Translations under genes and position numbers: made by a program
The notes under the pieces: generated by a model
Databases searched by the model: none
Told to the model about the DNA's origin: nothing
The model's input: only the letters and a program-made list of their open reading frames with translations
Assembly: GCA_037965595.1 (NCBI GenBank)
Contig: CP150183.1
Location: forward strand, 1,984,001 to 2,048,000
Length of the DNA: 64,000 nucleotides
Direction of reading: 5' to 3'
From: Alkalihalobacillus sp. FSL W8-0930
GTDB lineage: Bacteria; Bacillota; Bacilli; Bacillales; Bacillaceae_D
Shown: positions 8,186 to 15,970 of the stretch, in pieces
Layout: every line of letters starts with the position of its first letter
Position numbering within the stretch: position 1 is the first letter of the stretch

Positions 8186-9085
8186 ATGATGCAAGAACGC
8201 TCGTTACTTTTAATAGACGGCTTTAACTTACTCAGTCGTGGCTATTTTGCCACTGCTTATGGAAAAGAAGAACAAGATCTTCCTAAAACAGAAGATGGCC
8301 TTTACACAAATGGGCTCAGAGTCTTTTGGCAGAAGCTTTTTCAGCTTGTAACAAAACATCAAATTACCCACCTTGCTGTTGCTTGGGATGTGAAACGCGA
8401 GGATTCCATTCGTCGCAAGAACTTTCCAGACTACAAGGCGACTCGTGGTGAACTACCTTCTCCACTTATTCAGCAGTATGAAACGTGTTTAACTTTAATT
8501 GAAGCTCTAGGTATTAAAGAATTAACAACTCCCCCTTATGAAGCCGATGACGCCATTGGAGCCATCGCTGGATTATGGGAGCTTGAAGAAACGGGACCAT
8601 GCTACATTTATAGCAATGATAAAGATCTTCTTCAGCTTTTGAGTCCACAGACTTCACAAATTATTGCAAGCAAAAAAGGGGAAGAAACGTATACGATACA
8701 GCATTTTCGCGATGAGTATGGTATTGAGCCGGTTCAATGGCCTGATGTAAAAGCTCTACTAGGAGATAAAAGCGATAATATCCCTGGTTGTGCTGGTATC
8801 GGACCTAAAACGGGCTTGCCATTAATCCAACGTTACGGAACAATCGAAGGAATCTATGAAAATATTGAAAACCTTGATCCCGAATTCGCGCGTTGCTTAA
8901 AAAAGCTGCATAATGGCAAAGAAGCCACTCACGTAAGTAAGGAGCTGGCAACAATTATTTGTGAAATTGAAAGCTTGGTTGGGACAAATTTTGAGGAATA
9001 TGAATTAAATGTTGATGCAGAAACGGTTGCATCCACTCTTAAGCCTTTTTCTATACGAACTAGCTTTCAGCAGCCTCTCTTTTAA
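8186..9085 (+). CDS. ypcP: 5'-3' exonuclease (YpcP-like, Pol I N-domain homologue)
   Basis: A 299-residue stand-alone flap-endonuclease-like protein. It starts LLLIDGFNLLSRGYFA, holds the acidic metal cluster in PPYEADDAIGAIA and YIYSNDKDLLQL, and has the helix-hairpin-helix stretch GDKSDNIPGCAGIGPKTG. This is the fold of the N-terminal exonuclease domain of DNA polymerase I without the polymerase. In Bacillus, YpcP backs up Pol I in removing RNA primers. It begins 19 bases after bshB2, with an AGAGGTG site. Its terminator overlaps the final codons. Confidence 0.9.
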   Translation: MMQERSLLLIDGFNLLSRGYFATAYGKEEQDLPKTEDGLYTNGLRVFWQKLFQLVTKHQITHLAVAWDVKREDSIRRKNFPDYKATRGELPSPLIQQYETCLTLIEALGIKELTTPPYEADDAIGAIAGLWELEETGPCYIYSNDKDLLQLLSPQTSQIIASKKGEETYTIQHFRDEYGIEPVQWPDVKALLGDKSDNIPGCAGIGPKTGLPLIQRYGTIEGIYENIENLDPEFARCLKKLHNGKEATHVSKELATIICEIESLVGTNFEEYELNVDAETVASTLKPFSIRTSFQQPLF

Positions 9086-9104
9086 TGAGGCTGCTTTTCT
9101 TTTA
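9069..9104 (+). terminator. Terminator overlapping the exonuclease stop codon
   Basis: AGCAGCCTC / GAGGCTGCT (9069-9077, 9087-9095) followed by TTTCTTTT. The loop contains the TAA at 9083-9085. The converging gene on the other strand also ends within this hairpin. Confidence 0.8.
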
Positions 9105-9390
9105 GAGGTTCAAGCTTTTTGAAGGGTTCGAAGATGAATAACTGACTAAGTATAAGAGCAAGTACCAAATAGCTAATAAAAAAGCTTCTAATAAAATTAA
9201 AATTAATCATCATAAAAATCATACACAATACAAAGAAAAGATATTGAATGAGTAATACCTTAAATCCTACCTGTTGCTCCGTTTTACACGATGGGCAAAT
9301 CAGTCTCCGATTTGCAATCCCTTTAAAATATACTTTCCGATGCGGAACCAAAGCATGACAACGTACACATTTAAGATTCGATTTGGCCAT
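9082..9390 (-). CDS. CXXC-20-CXXC zinc-ribbon membrane protein
   Basis: The most likely start is ATG 9390 (MAKSNLKC); a GTG 15 bases upstream is possible. Residues CVRC and CPSC are separated by exactly 20 residues, the hallmark of the small CXXC-20-CXXC family (TIGR04104 as I recall), followed by two hydrophobic segments that should span the membrane. The last residues are charged. Function is unknown in the family. The gene converges on the exonuclease gene, overlapping it by 4 bases. Confidence 0.75.
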   Translation of the reverse strand: MAKSNLKCVRCHALVPHRKVYFKGIANRRLICPSCKTEQQVGFKVLLIQYLFFVLCMIFMMINFNFIRSFFISYLVLALILSQLFIFEPFKKLEPLKEKQPH

Positions 9391-9506
9391 AACTCTCTCT
9401 ACCACTTTCTGGTTTTTTCTTCTATTATACCAGAATACTTGATTTCATAGTATTCGCCTTTTATAATAGTAAACTTGTGAGTAGAATGCGGTAAAGGAGT
9501 GATTGC

Positions 9507-10013
9507 GTGCCTACAGAACACCTGACGAAAGAGGCAGCCTATGAATGGCCTGAGCAATCAATCAGTGATGAAGAATTTGAACTGATTCGAATGCAACAGA
9601 ACTTAAAAGAAATTGCCAAAGATCATAAGGTGCTCGGGATAGAGCAGACAAAGGAAGAAAAATGGGTGATTGTATCTCAAATCGATGACGGTCATACATG
9701 CCAAATTATGATTAACACGTGTACCTCGTCCTACCCAGGGCACTGGGAATTTGCCATTCAAGCAGAATATTATAATTCCTTTAATCTTCATATTGATGAC
9801 ATTAAAGGGGAAGAAAACCGTGGGTTTGGTAGCATTTGTATGAATTATTTAAAGGAACACGCCAGCCGTCAAAACATCCAGAAAATCACAGGAGATTTAG
9901 TGAAACGTGATTGGGATCATCGAGATAGACTCATCCATTTTTATGAAAAACATGATTTTGAAGTGGAGATTGATGAAGAGAATCTGAATGGTTCCATTGT
10001 AACAAATTTATGA
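9507..10013 (+). CDS. GNAT-family N-acetyltransferase-like protein
   Basis: A 168-residue protein with a GTG start 7 nt after AAAGGAGTG. The C-terminal half has the GNAT order: a strand near NLHIDDIKGEE, the acetyl-CoA loop region ENRGFGSICMNYLKEHA (Q/RxxGxG-like as NRGFGS), and the terminal FYEKHDFEVEI. The N-terminal 60 residues are helical and charged. The substrate is unknown. It stands alone with its own terminator. Confidence 0.75.
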   Translation: MPTEHLTKEAAYEWPEQSISDEEFELIRMQQNLKEIAKDHKVLGIEQTKEEKWVIVSQIDDGHTCQIMINTCTSSYPGHWEFAIQAEYYNSFNLHIDDIKGEENRGFGSICMNYLKEHASRQNIQKITGDLVKRDWDHRDRLIHFYEKHDFEVEIDEENLNGSIVTNL

Positions 10014-10025
10014 ATACTATTCAGT

Positions 10026-10064
10026 TAAAAGCTATGTGTATGCAAGTCATACGTGTAGCTTTTT
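10026..10064 (+). terminator. Rho-independent terminator
   Basis: Hairpin AGCTATGTGTATG / CATACGTGTAGCT with a 5-base loop, then TTTTTT. It ends the acetyltransferase transcript and touches the stop codon of the converging gene. Confidence 0.8.
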
Positions 10065-10312
10065 TATGTATGGTGCTTTTTCCGGTCTGCAAACCAATTT
10101 ACTATAAATACGAGAAGCCCCAATGGCAAGGTGAACAATAATGCCATTATGCTAAATGGATAAGCCCAAAATAATCCATTAAATTGAGTGTTCTTACTCG
10201 AAACATAATGATACACATCAACTGCTAGTGTCATTAAAATGATTGGTAAGATTGTCAGAATGATCGTATATATCGTTGTTTTTGTAAAACCTTTTAAAAA
10301 TGAAATCAGCAT
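10064..10312 (-). CDS. Small membrane protein, two predicted spans
   Basis: An 82-residue protein with hydrophobic stretches at about 12-33 and 48-72, short polar ends and a basic His-rich C-terminus (ADRKKHHT). The start ATG at 10312 follows AAGAGGTTTATT. The family is not recognised, and there is no operon partner on the same strand. Confidence 0.6.
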   Translation of the reverse strand: MLISFLKGFTKTTIYTIILTILPIILMTLAVDVYHYVSSKNTQFNGLFWAYPFSIMALLFTLPLGLLVFIVNWFADRKKHHT

Positions 10313-10436
10313 AATAAACCTCTTTTAAACCTTATTAAACGTTTGTTTCTCCTTACCATTGTACATTCTTACTAACCAAATTAAAGTACTTTCCCATTCG
10401 CTCCCTTCATACAATTCATTAAGGAGGCTCATTATT

Positions 10437-10730
10437 ATGTCCAAAATCCCTTTTAGTGAAGAGTATTTGCAAAGTCAGCTTTCAAAATTAAATGAATTAA
10501 ATAGGTTATCGGTGCAAGTGAAAAATGTTTCAAGCAATAAGGAGTTCGAACATCTCAGCCTAGCGCTTGATAGCGTCTATGCAAGCTACGGGCAATTAAT
10601 CGATACGCTGCTTCAACATAAGCGAAACCGTGTATACACATCTGATGCTAACACGTATATTAAAGAACAACTCGACTACTCAGCAAGTCAGTTAAATCGA
10701 TACTGTGATCAGATCGAGACGCCTAATTAG
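10437..10730 (+). CDS. Hypothetical helical protein, 97 residues
   Basis: The ATG at 10437 is 8 nt behind TAAGGAGGC, a near-perfect ribosome-binding site, so upstream in-frame codons are not used. The protein is soluble and helical (SEEYLQSQLSKLNELNRL, LDSVYASYGQLIDTLLQH) with no known motif. A terminator overlaps its last codons. No function can be inferred. Confidence 0.7.
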   Translation: MSKIPFSEEYLQSQLSKLNELNRLSVQVKNVSSNKEFEHLSLALDSVYASYGQLIDTLLQHKRNRVYTSDANTYIKEQLDYSASQLNRYCDQIETPN

Positions 10731-10742
10731 GGGTCTTTTTTC
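10717..10742 (+). terminator. Terminator overlapping the gene end
   Basis: AGACGCCT-AATT-AGGGGTCT with one internal mismatch, followed by TTTTTTC. The stop codon TAG at 10728-10730 is within the stem. Confidence 0.65.
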
Positions 10743-10748
10743 TTGGAA

Positions 10749-10838
10749 TTAAACGATCCATGCCGTCGCAAACATACCAATTAATACTAAGCATCCAGCC
10801 ACCAACATCCACTTCTCATCCGTCGCAATACGCATCAT
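10749..10838 (-). CDS. 29-residue hydrophobic peptide
   Basis: On the minus strand, two ATG codons (10838 and 10835) follow AAGGAGAGGTTCG, a strong Shine-Dalgarno. The frame reads MMRIATDEKW and then one hydrophobic span (MLVAGCLVLIGMFATAWIV) up to TAA at 10749. A single-span micropeptide is plausible; the strong ribosome-binding site is the main evidence. The protein is not recognised. Confidence 0.5.
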   Translation of the reverse strand: MMRIATDEKWMLVAGCLVLIGMFATAWIV

Positions 10839-10968
10839 CGAACCTCTCCTTGTCCATTTGTTTACTTCCACATTACGTAGCTACTATTAAGAATAGAACT
10901 CAAAATGGATAAATGAACCTGAATTGGACATTCTATAGATGAGAATAAAGAGTGACTTGGAGGGAACG

Positions 10969-11091
10969 ATGGACTGGTTTCGATTACTGCAGCACACATG
11001 TTCAATCTTAGCCTTTGTTTGTTTATTTTTGGTTTATGTAAAAATGCTCAAGGAATCTAGACGGAAACACGCACAAAAAAAAAGCAGCTGA
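10969..11091 (+). CDS. 40-residue single-span peptide with basic tail
   Basis: ATG 10969 follows TTGGAGGGAACG. The peptide has a hydrophobic core (SILAFVCLFLVYV, about 12-25) and a strongly basic tail (RRKHAQKKSS). A symmetric terminator covers its stop codon. The layout of short hydrophobic peptide, basic tail and tight terminator recalls type I toxin peptides, but no antisense RNA promoter can be shown. It may simply be a small membrane protein. Confidence 0.55.
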   Translation: MDWFRLLQHTCSILAFVCLFLVYVKMLKESRRKHAQKKSS

Positions 11092-11110
11092 GACTCAGCT
11101 GCTTTTTTTA
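11078..11110. terminator. Symmetric bidirectional terminator
   Basis: A-run, GCAGCTGA-GAC-TCAGCTGC, T-run. It can serve both the 40-residue gene and the converging ytxJ gene. Confidence 0.85.
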
Positions 11111-11458
11111 TTATGCTTGAAGTGCACCTTCAATACTTTCCTGGGTGATATTCCAATGGGACTCTGTCCATTTCACTTCACTGTTTTTAAGAAGAAAGAT
11201 TTGCGGTGATTTGTGAACCACATCTAGATCTTCAGCAATTTTGTTAGAAACCGGACGGGATTCAATTACTTTAACATAAGCCGTAGCAACCTCTTGTCCG
11301 TTAGCAGATTCAACAAAAGTATTAAATTGTTTGAATGCATCTGCGCTAATGGGGCAAGACGTGCTATGTTTGAATACCAATACTGGCTTGTCTGCATCAG
11401 CCTTTGCTTTTACCTCTTGCCAGTCTTGTTCACTTGTTAGTTCATGTACATTTGTCAT
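11111..11458 (-). CDS. ytxJ: YtxJ, bacillithiol-system thioredoxin-fold protein
   Basis: The start ATG at 11458 follows GGAGGCTATTCC, giving 115 residues. KHSTSCPISADAF places a single Cys at 35 in a thioredoxin-like fold, the signature of YtxJ (bacilliredoxin-like, phylogenetically linked to bacillithiol). Such proteins are thought to remove bacillithiol from mixed disulfides. In Bacillus subtilis ytxJ is a sigma-B general stress gene. bshB2 lies in the same region. Confidence 0.9.
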   Translation of the reverse strand: MTNVHELTSEQDWQEVKAKADADKPVLVFKHSTSCPISADAFKQFNTFVESANGQEVATAYVKVIESRPVSNKIAEDLDVVHKSPQIFLLKNSEVKWTESHWNITQESIEGALQA

Positions 11459-11531
11459 GGAATAGCCTCCTATCATCTGTAAGGTTGACTATAACTTTTT
11501 TTAAAGGAAGAATCAATGAAACAGGTTTGTA

Positions 11532-12374
11532 TTATTCCGTGTAATACATTAACGCAATGGCTCCCGGCCCCGTATGAGTGCTAATAATCGGTGAAGTTGT
11601 TGTAACAAAATAAGGAACATTCGGAGCAATCGCTTTCAAAGCGTTCACTAGTCGCGTTGAAAGATCCTCTGCTTCTATATGAGTAATAGTCACTTTCTTT
11701 ACGACTTTACCAAGTGCTGCTTCAGAAAATTGATTGGTAAGATAGTCGATAACTTGTTTGTAGGTTCGCATGTTTTTAATTGGTGTATATTCTCCATCTA
11801 CAATGGCAGCTAAAGGTTTCACCTTTAATAGAGATCCAATTAAAGCTTTTCCTTTCCCAATACGTCCACCCTTTTGTAAATACTCTAATGTATCGACCAT
11901 AATAAATAAGTGAGATTGGTCGCGAATGTCTTGAAGCTTAGTCAGGATTGGCCCCATTTGTATTCCGTTAGATGCCATCTCCGCAGCTTGTTCCACTTGA
12001 AACGCAAGTGCGCCAGATATAAACGATGAATCGAGAACTGTTACATCAGCTTTTGAATCAGATGCAGCAAGTTCGGCCGAATGAACGGTGCCGCTCAACT
12101 TTTCAGTCATATGAATAGACAGAATTTGAACTCCAGGGTATTTATCTTCTAATTGATCATATACGGTAAGAAATGTTCCAACGGATGGTTGAGAGCTTTT
12201 TGGAATCTCAGTAGAAACCTCTAACAAATCAATAAATTCTGTCGGATCAAGATCGATACCATCCAGAAATGTTTGACCGTTTGCTTGGATCGTTAAAGGC
12301 ACAACCTGTATATCTAGCTTCTTAATAAGATCAGCAGGCAGGTCACAAGTTGAATCTGTTACAATTTTTATCAT
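11532..12374 (-). CDS. DegV-family fatty-acid-binding protein
   Basis: A 280-residue protein beginning MIKIVTDSTCDLPADLI, with SSQPSVGTFL and LEYLQKGGRIGKGKALIGS in the expected order for DegV proteins. Members bind a fatty acid and hand it to the fatty-acid kinase FakA; Bacilli carry several paralogues. The start ATG is behind TAGGAGAAAATG. Upstream lies the recQ terminator, so it has its own promoter. Confidence 0.9.
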   Translation of the reverse strand: MIKIVTDSTCDLPADLIKKLDIQVVPLTIQANGQTFLDGIDLDPTEFIDLLEVSTEIPKSSQPSVGTFLTVYDQLEDKYPGVQILSIHMTEKLSGTVHSAELAASDSKADVTVLDSSFISGALAFQVEQAAEMASNGIQMGPILTKLQDIRDQSHLFIMVDTLEYLQKGGRIGKGKALIGSLLKVKPLAAIVDGEYTPIKNMRTYKQVIDYLTNQFSEAALGKVVKKVTITHIEAEDLSTRLVNALKAIAPNVPYFVTTTSPIISTHTGPGAIALMYYTE

Positions 12375-12396
12375 TCATTTTCTCCTAAAGAAAGAC

Positions 12397-12449
12397 ATAT
12401 AAAAGCCTGAACATCAGGCAGATACGCTGCACATCTGACATTCAGGCTT
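12397..12449 (-). terminator. Long terminator hairpin after recQ
   Basis: Outer arms AAGCCTGAA / TTCAGGCTT (12403-12411, 12441-12449), then TCAG/CTGA and GCAG/CTGC inner pairs, followed on the minus strand by TTTATAT. It separates recQ from degV. Confidence 0.7.
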
Positions 12450-12508
12450 CTCACATTATATCACATCATAACATCAGGATTGATTCTAACAATGACGAAA
12501 TAATGAAT

Positions 12509-14632
12509 TTATTTACCGATAACTAGACGGATTTCTTCAAATGTATAGTTTTCCGGTAGCTCATCCTTAATCGGTCTTAAGAACTCTGCACCCACTCGCT
12601 CGGCTGTTTGCAGGATTTGCTCTCTTTTATCTTCTGGAACAAGGCTAGCTAAGTTAAGTTCCATCCCTTCAGATTCCGCACGTATTAAATGATTAAGAAT
12701 GGTTCTTTCTGATAATTCACGTTCATTTACAAGCTCTTGAATGGTTAAGCCGTTTAAAAATTGGGTTGCCGTCTCTAAATGATTCCCTTTCTTCCCAGAT
12801 CCATTTGATGATGTCTTAGCAGGACGTAATGTGATATCCATCTCTGGCTTTTTATCTTTAAACGGAGCCAGTGCCTGGATAAACGCTTCTGCATACTTTG
12901 TTTTCTTCTGCTCACCCACTCCGCTAATGGAACCAAATTCCTCTTCTGTTTGCGGGATGTACTTACTCATTTCTTTTAACGTCTTATCTGAAAATACCAA
13001 ATATGGCGGTATGCCACTTGCCGAGGCAAGCTCTTTCCGTAATTCTCGAAGTACAGCAAACACTTCATCTAACTCTTCAGGCTCTTTAGTTTCGGGTTCG
13101 ATTCGCCTCATGACTTGCTCGTTGCCGAGTAATACGTTTACTGCACGCTCTGTCAGTTCAATTGTCGGATACTCAGAATTTGTCCGTTGCAAATACTCTT
13201 CAGCTACAAGATAATCAATAAACGATTGAACAGACTTAGCTGTTTGTTGTTTCATTAGGCCATAGGTTGGAAGTTTGTCTAAACCAAATTGTTTGATTTT
13301 CTGATTAGTAGAACCTGTTAAAATTTGTGCAATCATCATCGTTCCAAAGCGCTCTCGTGTTCGCTTTATACATGAAAACACCATTTGAGCTTCCTTCGTA
13401 CATTCTTGTTTTTCACCTTGCTGTAAACAATTACTGCAGCGTCCACATGGCTCGTCCGAATCATCCCCAAAGTATCGTAGGATTGTCTGTTGAAGACAGC
13501 TTTCTGTATGACAATACGAAATCATCTTTTGGAGCTTATAAAATTCATTTTGTTTATATGTTGCGTCTGCATCCGATTGTTCGATGAAAAATTGTTGGGT
13601 TCTGATATCCTGTCCACCAAATAATAAGATACAATCTCCTTTTTCTCCGTCTCGACCCGCTCGACCTGCTTCCTGGTAATATGCTTCAATGTTTTTTGGT
13701 AGATTATAGTGAATGACATATCGTACATTCGACTTGTTAATTCCCATACCAAATGCATTTGTTGCAACCATCATCTCCACCCTGTCATACAGAAAATCCT
13801 CTTGACTCGTGGCCCTTTCAACATCGCTCATACCTCCATGATAGATTCCACATGTAAAGGACTTCTTTTCAAGGTGACTAGCGATCTGCTCCGCTTCTTT
13901 ACGTGTTGACACATAGATAATTCCAGGCTCACCCTTACGCTGGTTCACAAAACGGGTCACAAATGCGCGTTTGTCGACCCCTTTCATCACCTGAAAAGAT
14001 AAATTCGTCCGCGCAAAGCCTGTCACAACCGCATGATCCTCTGAAATCGCTAAATGTGCTTTTAAGTCATTTTGTACATCCTTTGTTGCGGTAGCCGTTA
14101 GAGCCAGCACATTTGGGCGAGGCTGTAGCTGTTCAATCCACTGCGGAATTTTCATATAGCTTGGTCTAAAGTCATGGCCCCACTGTGACATACAGTGTGC
14201 CTCATCAATCGCTACTAAAGAGATGTCGATAGAAGATAACAGCCTCTGAAACGCGAAATTCTCTAATCGTTCAGGAGCAACGTAAACAAGTTTATATTGA
14301 CCGTCTTTTATTCGTTCTGTACGAGCAAATTCTTCTTGGGCAGACAAGGTACTATTTAAATAGGTTGAAGCAATACCGAGTTCATTTAAAGCATCCACTT
14401 GGTCTTTCATTAATGAGATTAAGGGCGAGATCACAATCGTTAACCCTTGAAGTAACATTGCGGGGATTTGATAACAGATTGACTTTCCTCCACCTGTAGG
14501 CATGATCGCTAGTGTATCCTGTCCATTTAATACATGAGAAATCACTCGTTGTTGTCCAGATCGAAAGGATTCATATCCAAACGTTTGCTGAAGTAGACGA
14601 CGGGCATCCTCTTCTAGATTCGTACGTGACAA
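12509..14632 (-). CDS. recQ: ATP-dependent DNA helicase RecQ
   Basis: About 707 residues. Helicase core: MPTGGGKSICYQIP (Walker A), AIDEAHCMSQWGHDFRPSY (DEAH box), and YYQEAGRAGRDG (motif VI). A zinc site follows (CHTESC and CGRCSNC), then RQC, HRDC (about 525-600) and a C-terminal winged or HTH domain ending in NYTFEEIRLVIGK. RecQ unwinds recombination intermediates in the 3'-5' direction. It is longer than Bacillus subtilis RecQ (591) because of the extra C-terminal HTH region. A TTG at 14632 lies 8 nt behind AAAGGGGG and is the likely start; another TTG at 14638 is too close to that site. Confidence 0.93.
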   Translation of the reverse strand: MSRTNLEEDARRLLQQTFGYESFRSGQQRVISHVLNGQDTLAIMPTGGGKSICYQIPAMLLQGLTIVISPLISLMKDQVDALNELGIASTYLNSTLSAQEEFARTERIKDGQYKLVYVAPERLENFAFQRLLSSIDISLVAIDEAHCMSQWGHDFRPSYMKIPQWIEQLQPRPNVLALTATATKDVQNDLKAHLAISEDHAVVTGFARTNLSFQVMKGVDKRAFVTRFVNQRKGEPGIIYVSTRKEAEQIASHLEKKSFTCGIYHGGMSDVERATSQEDFLYDRVEMMVATNAFGMGINKSNVRYVIHYNLPKNIEAYYQEAGRAGRDGEKGDCILLFGGQDIRTQQFFIEQSDADATYKQNEFYKLQKMISYCHTESCLQQTILRYFGDDSDEPCGRCSNCLQQGEKQECTKEAQMVFSCIKRTRERFGTMMIAQILTGSTNQKIKQFGLDKLPTYGLMKQQTAKSVQSFIDYLVAEEYLQRTNSEYPTIELTERAVNVLLGNEQVMRRIEPETKEPEELDEVFAVLRELRKELASASGIPPYLVFSDKTLKEMSKYIPQTEEEFGSISGVGEQKKTKYAEAFIQALAPFKDKKPEMDITLRPAKTSSNGSGKKGNHLETATQFLNGLTIQELVNERELSERTILNHLIRAESEGMELNLASLVPEDKREQILQTAERVGAEFLRPIKDELPENYTFEEIRLVIGK

Positions 14633-14663
14633 AACCAATGCCCCCTTTAAGAAGTGTAATAAG

Positions 14664-14690
14664 TAAAAAAGTTCGCAGCGTGGCGAACTT
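14664..14690 (-). terminator. Terminator of the PQQ-type dehydrogenase gene
   Basis: On the minus strand AAGTTCGC-CACGCT-GCGAACTT is followed by TTTTTAC, starting inside the stop codon at 14690. Confidence 0.8.
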
Positions 14691-15781
14691 TAGTTTAATT
14701 CGACTTCTATTAGTTTATCATCTGTGTCGTCAGGATTGCCACGGCCATCTGTGTTATTTGTTAAAAAGTATAATTGATTATCTTGCACAAGAACATCTCG
14801 AATGCGACCATATCCTTCAATGAAAGGACTAATCTCACCTTCATCAATGTTCACCTCATACACAGCCTCCCCACGCAAACCTGCCATGTAAAGCTGATCT
14901 TCCATGGCAACAAGACCAGACGGAGCCCAGGTGTCGTCACCAGAATGAATGAATGGTGCCTCGATATCATCTGATGTATCGTCGCCTTCATAATCTGGCC
15001 AGCCATAATTATTTCCGGGTTCAATTTGGTTTATTTCATCTAATGCTGTTTGCCCGTGCTCAGAGCTATACATCGTTCCATCCTCTGACCAAGCAAGTCC
15101 TTGTGGATTACGATGGCCATAGGACCATACATATGAATCTTCCATTGGCATAGCATCTGGAATCGAACCATCAAACGTCATTTTTAGGATCTTCCCAGCT
15201 AATGAATCAACATCCTGAGATAATGGGGGATCCTCTGCATCGCCAGTTGTCACATACAATTCATCTTCAAAAATAGCTAATCTACCTCCGTTATGAGTAG
15301 GCGCCCCTGGAATGTTCCCTAGTAGCTCTGCTTCTTCTTCCCATACATCTTCGTTTCTTACCACTTGAATCACTCGATTTTTAATCCCTTCACTATCCTG
15401 ATACGAATGATATAAGAACGCTTGTTGATTGGATTCAAAGTCAGGATGTAAAACAAATCCGAGCAGTCCCGATTCACCTTGCTGCACGATCTCCTCTGAT
15501 ACATTTAATGTTTGATCTGACACTTCTCCATCCTGTACCATTAAAAGGTTTCCATCACGGTCGGTAATAAACCAGCTTTCCTCATGCACTTGCATAGCCC
15601 ACGGCGAATTCAATGAGTCAGCAACTATATTCTCGTCCAATTCAGATTCGTTTGTGTCCGTGCTGTTGTTAGCGTCTCCTTGGTTTTGCCCATTTGTCTC
15701 ACTCGACTCCTCATCAGCCGGTTCCACTCCACAAGCAGTTAAAACACTTGCTGCTAGCCCCATCATCAATGTCTTTTTCAT
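14690..15781 (-). CDS. Lipoprotein of the PQQ-dependent sugar dehydrogenase family
   Basis: A 363-residue beta-propeller protein. The signal peptide ends in the lipobox LTAC (Cys17), and a Asn/Asp/Glu-rich linker follows. The GSDH fold is shown by HNGGRLAIFEDELYVTTGD, YGHRNPQGLAW and EHGQTALDEINQIEPG..NYGWP. Relatives oxidise sugars at the cell surface with PQQ, like the soluble aldose sugar dehydrogenase of Escherichia coli. No PQQ synthesis genes are visible, so cofactor supply or activity is open. It stands alone, divergent from the ABC-F gene. Confidence 0.85.
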   Translation of the reverse strand: MKKTLMMGLAASVLTACGVEPADEESSETNGQNQGDANNSTDTNESELDENIVADSLNSPWAMQVHEESWFITDRDGNLLMVQDGEVSDQTLNVSEEIVQQGESGLLGFVLHPDFESNQQAFLYHSYQDSEGIKNRVIQVVRNEDVWEEEAELLGNIPGAPTHNGGRLAIFEDELYVTTGDAEDPPLSQDVDSLAGKILKMTFDGSIPDAMPMEDSYVWSYGHRNPQGLAWSEDGTMYSSEHGQTALDEINQIEPGNNYGWPDYEGDDTSDDIEAPFIHSGDDTWAPSGLVAMEDQLYMAGLRGEAVYEVNIDEGEISPFIEGYGRIRDVLVQDNQLYFLTNNTDGRGNPDDTDDKLIEVELN

Positions 15782-15855
15782 CTTATCCCCTCCAAAAACT
15801 CTATTACCTTTAAGGATATGAAATAAACCGCATTCTTTTTTAGATCAGTCGCGCG

Positions 15856-15887
15856 AAAAGCCTCTTTGCCGTTTACATCAGGCTTTT
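15856..15887. other. Hairpin in the divergent region before the ABC-F gene
   Basis: AAAAGCCT / AGGCTTTT with a 16-base loop lies 83 bases before the ABC-F start. A second small one, AAGCG-TATAG-CGCTT, follows at about 15929-15943. Several ABC-F genes are controlled by leader attenuators; here no U-run follows the stem, so only the inverted repeats are claimed. Confidence 0.35.
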
Positions 15888-15970
15888 AAGGTTGTAGAAT
15901 GGACAAGATGGACACAATTGCATAAATAAAAGCGTATAGCGCTTGTACCGATAATTGGAGGAAACAACAC

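Noticed and set aside
15856-15943. Leader attenuator for the ABC-F gene
   Set aside because: Inverted repeats exist but there is no U-run and no leader peptide frame could be supported; kept only as a hairpin feature.
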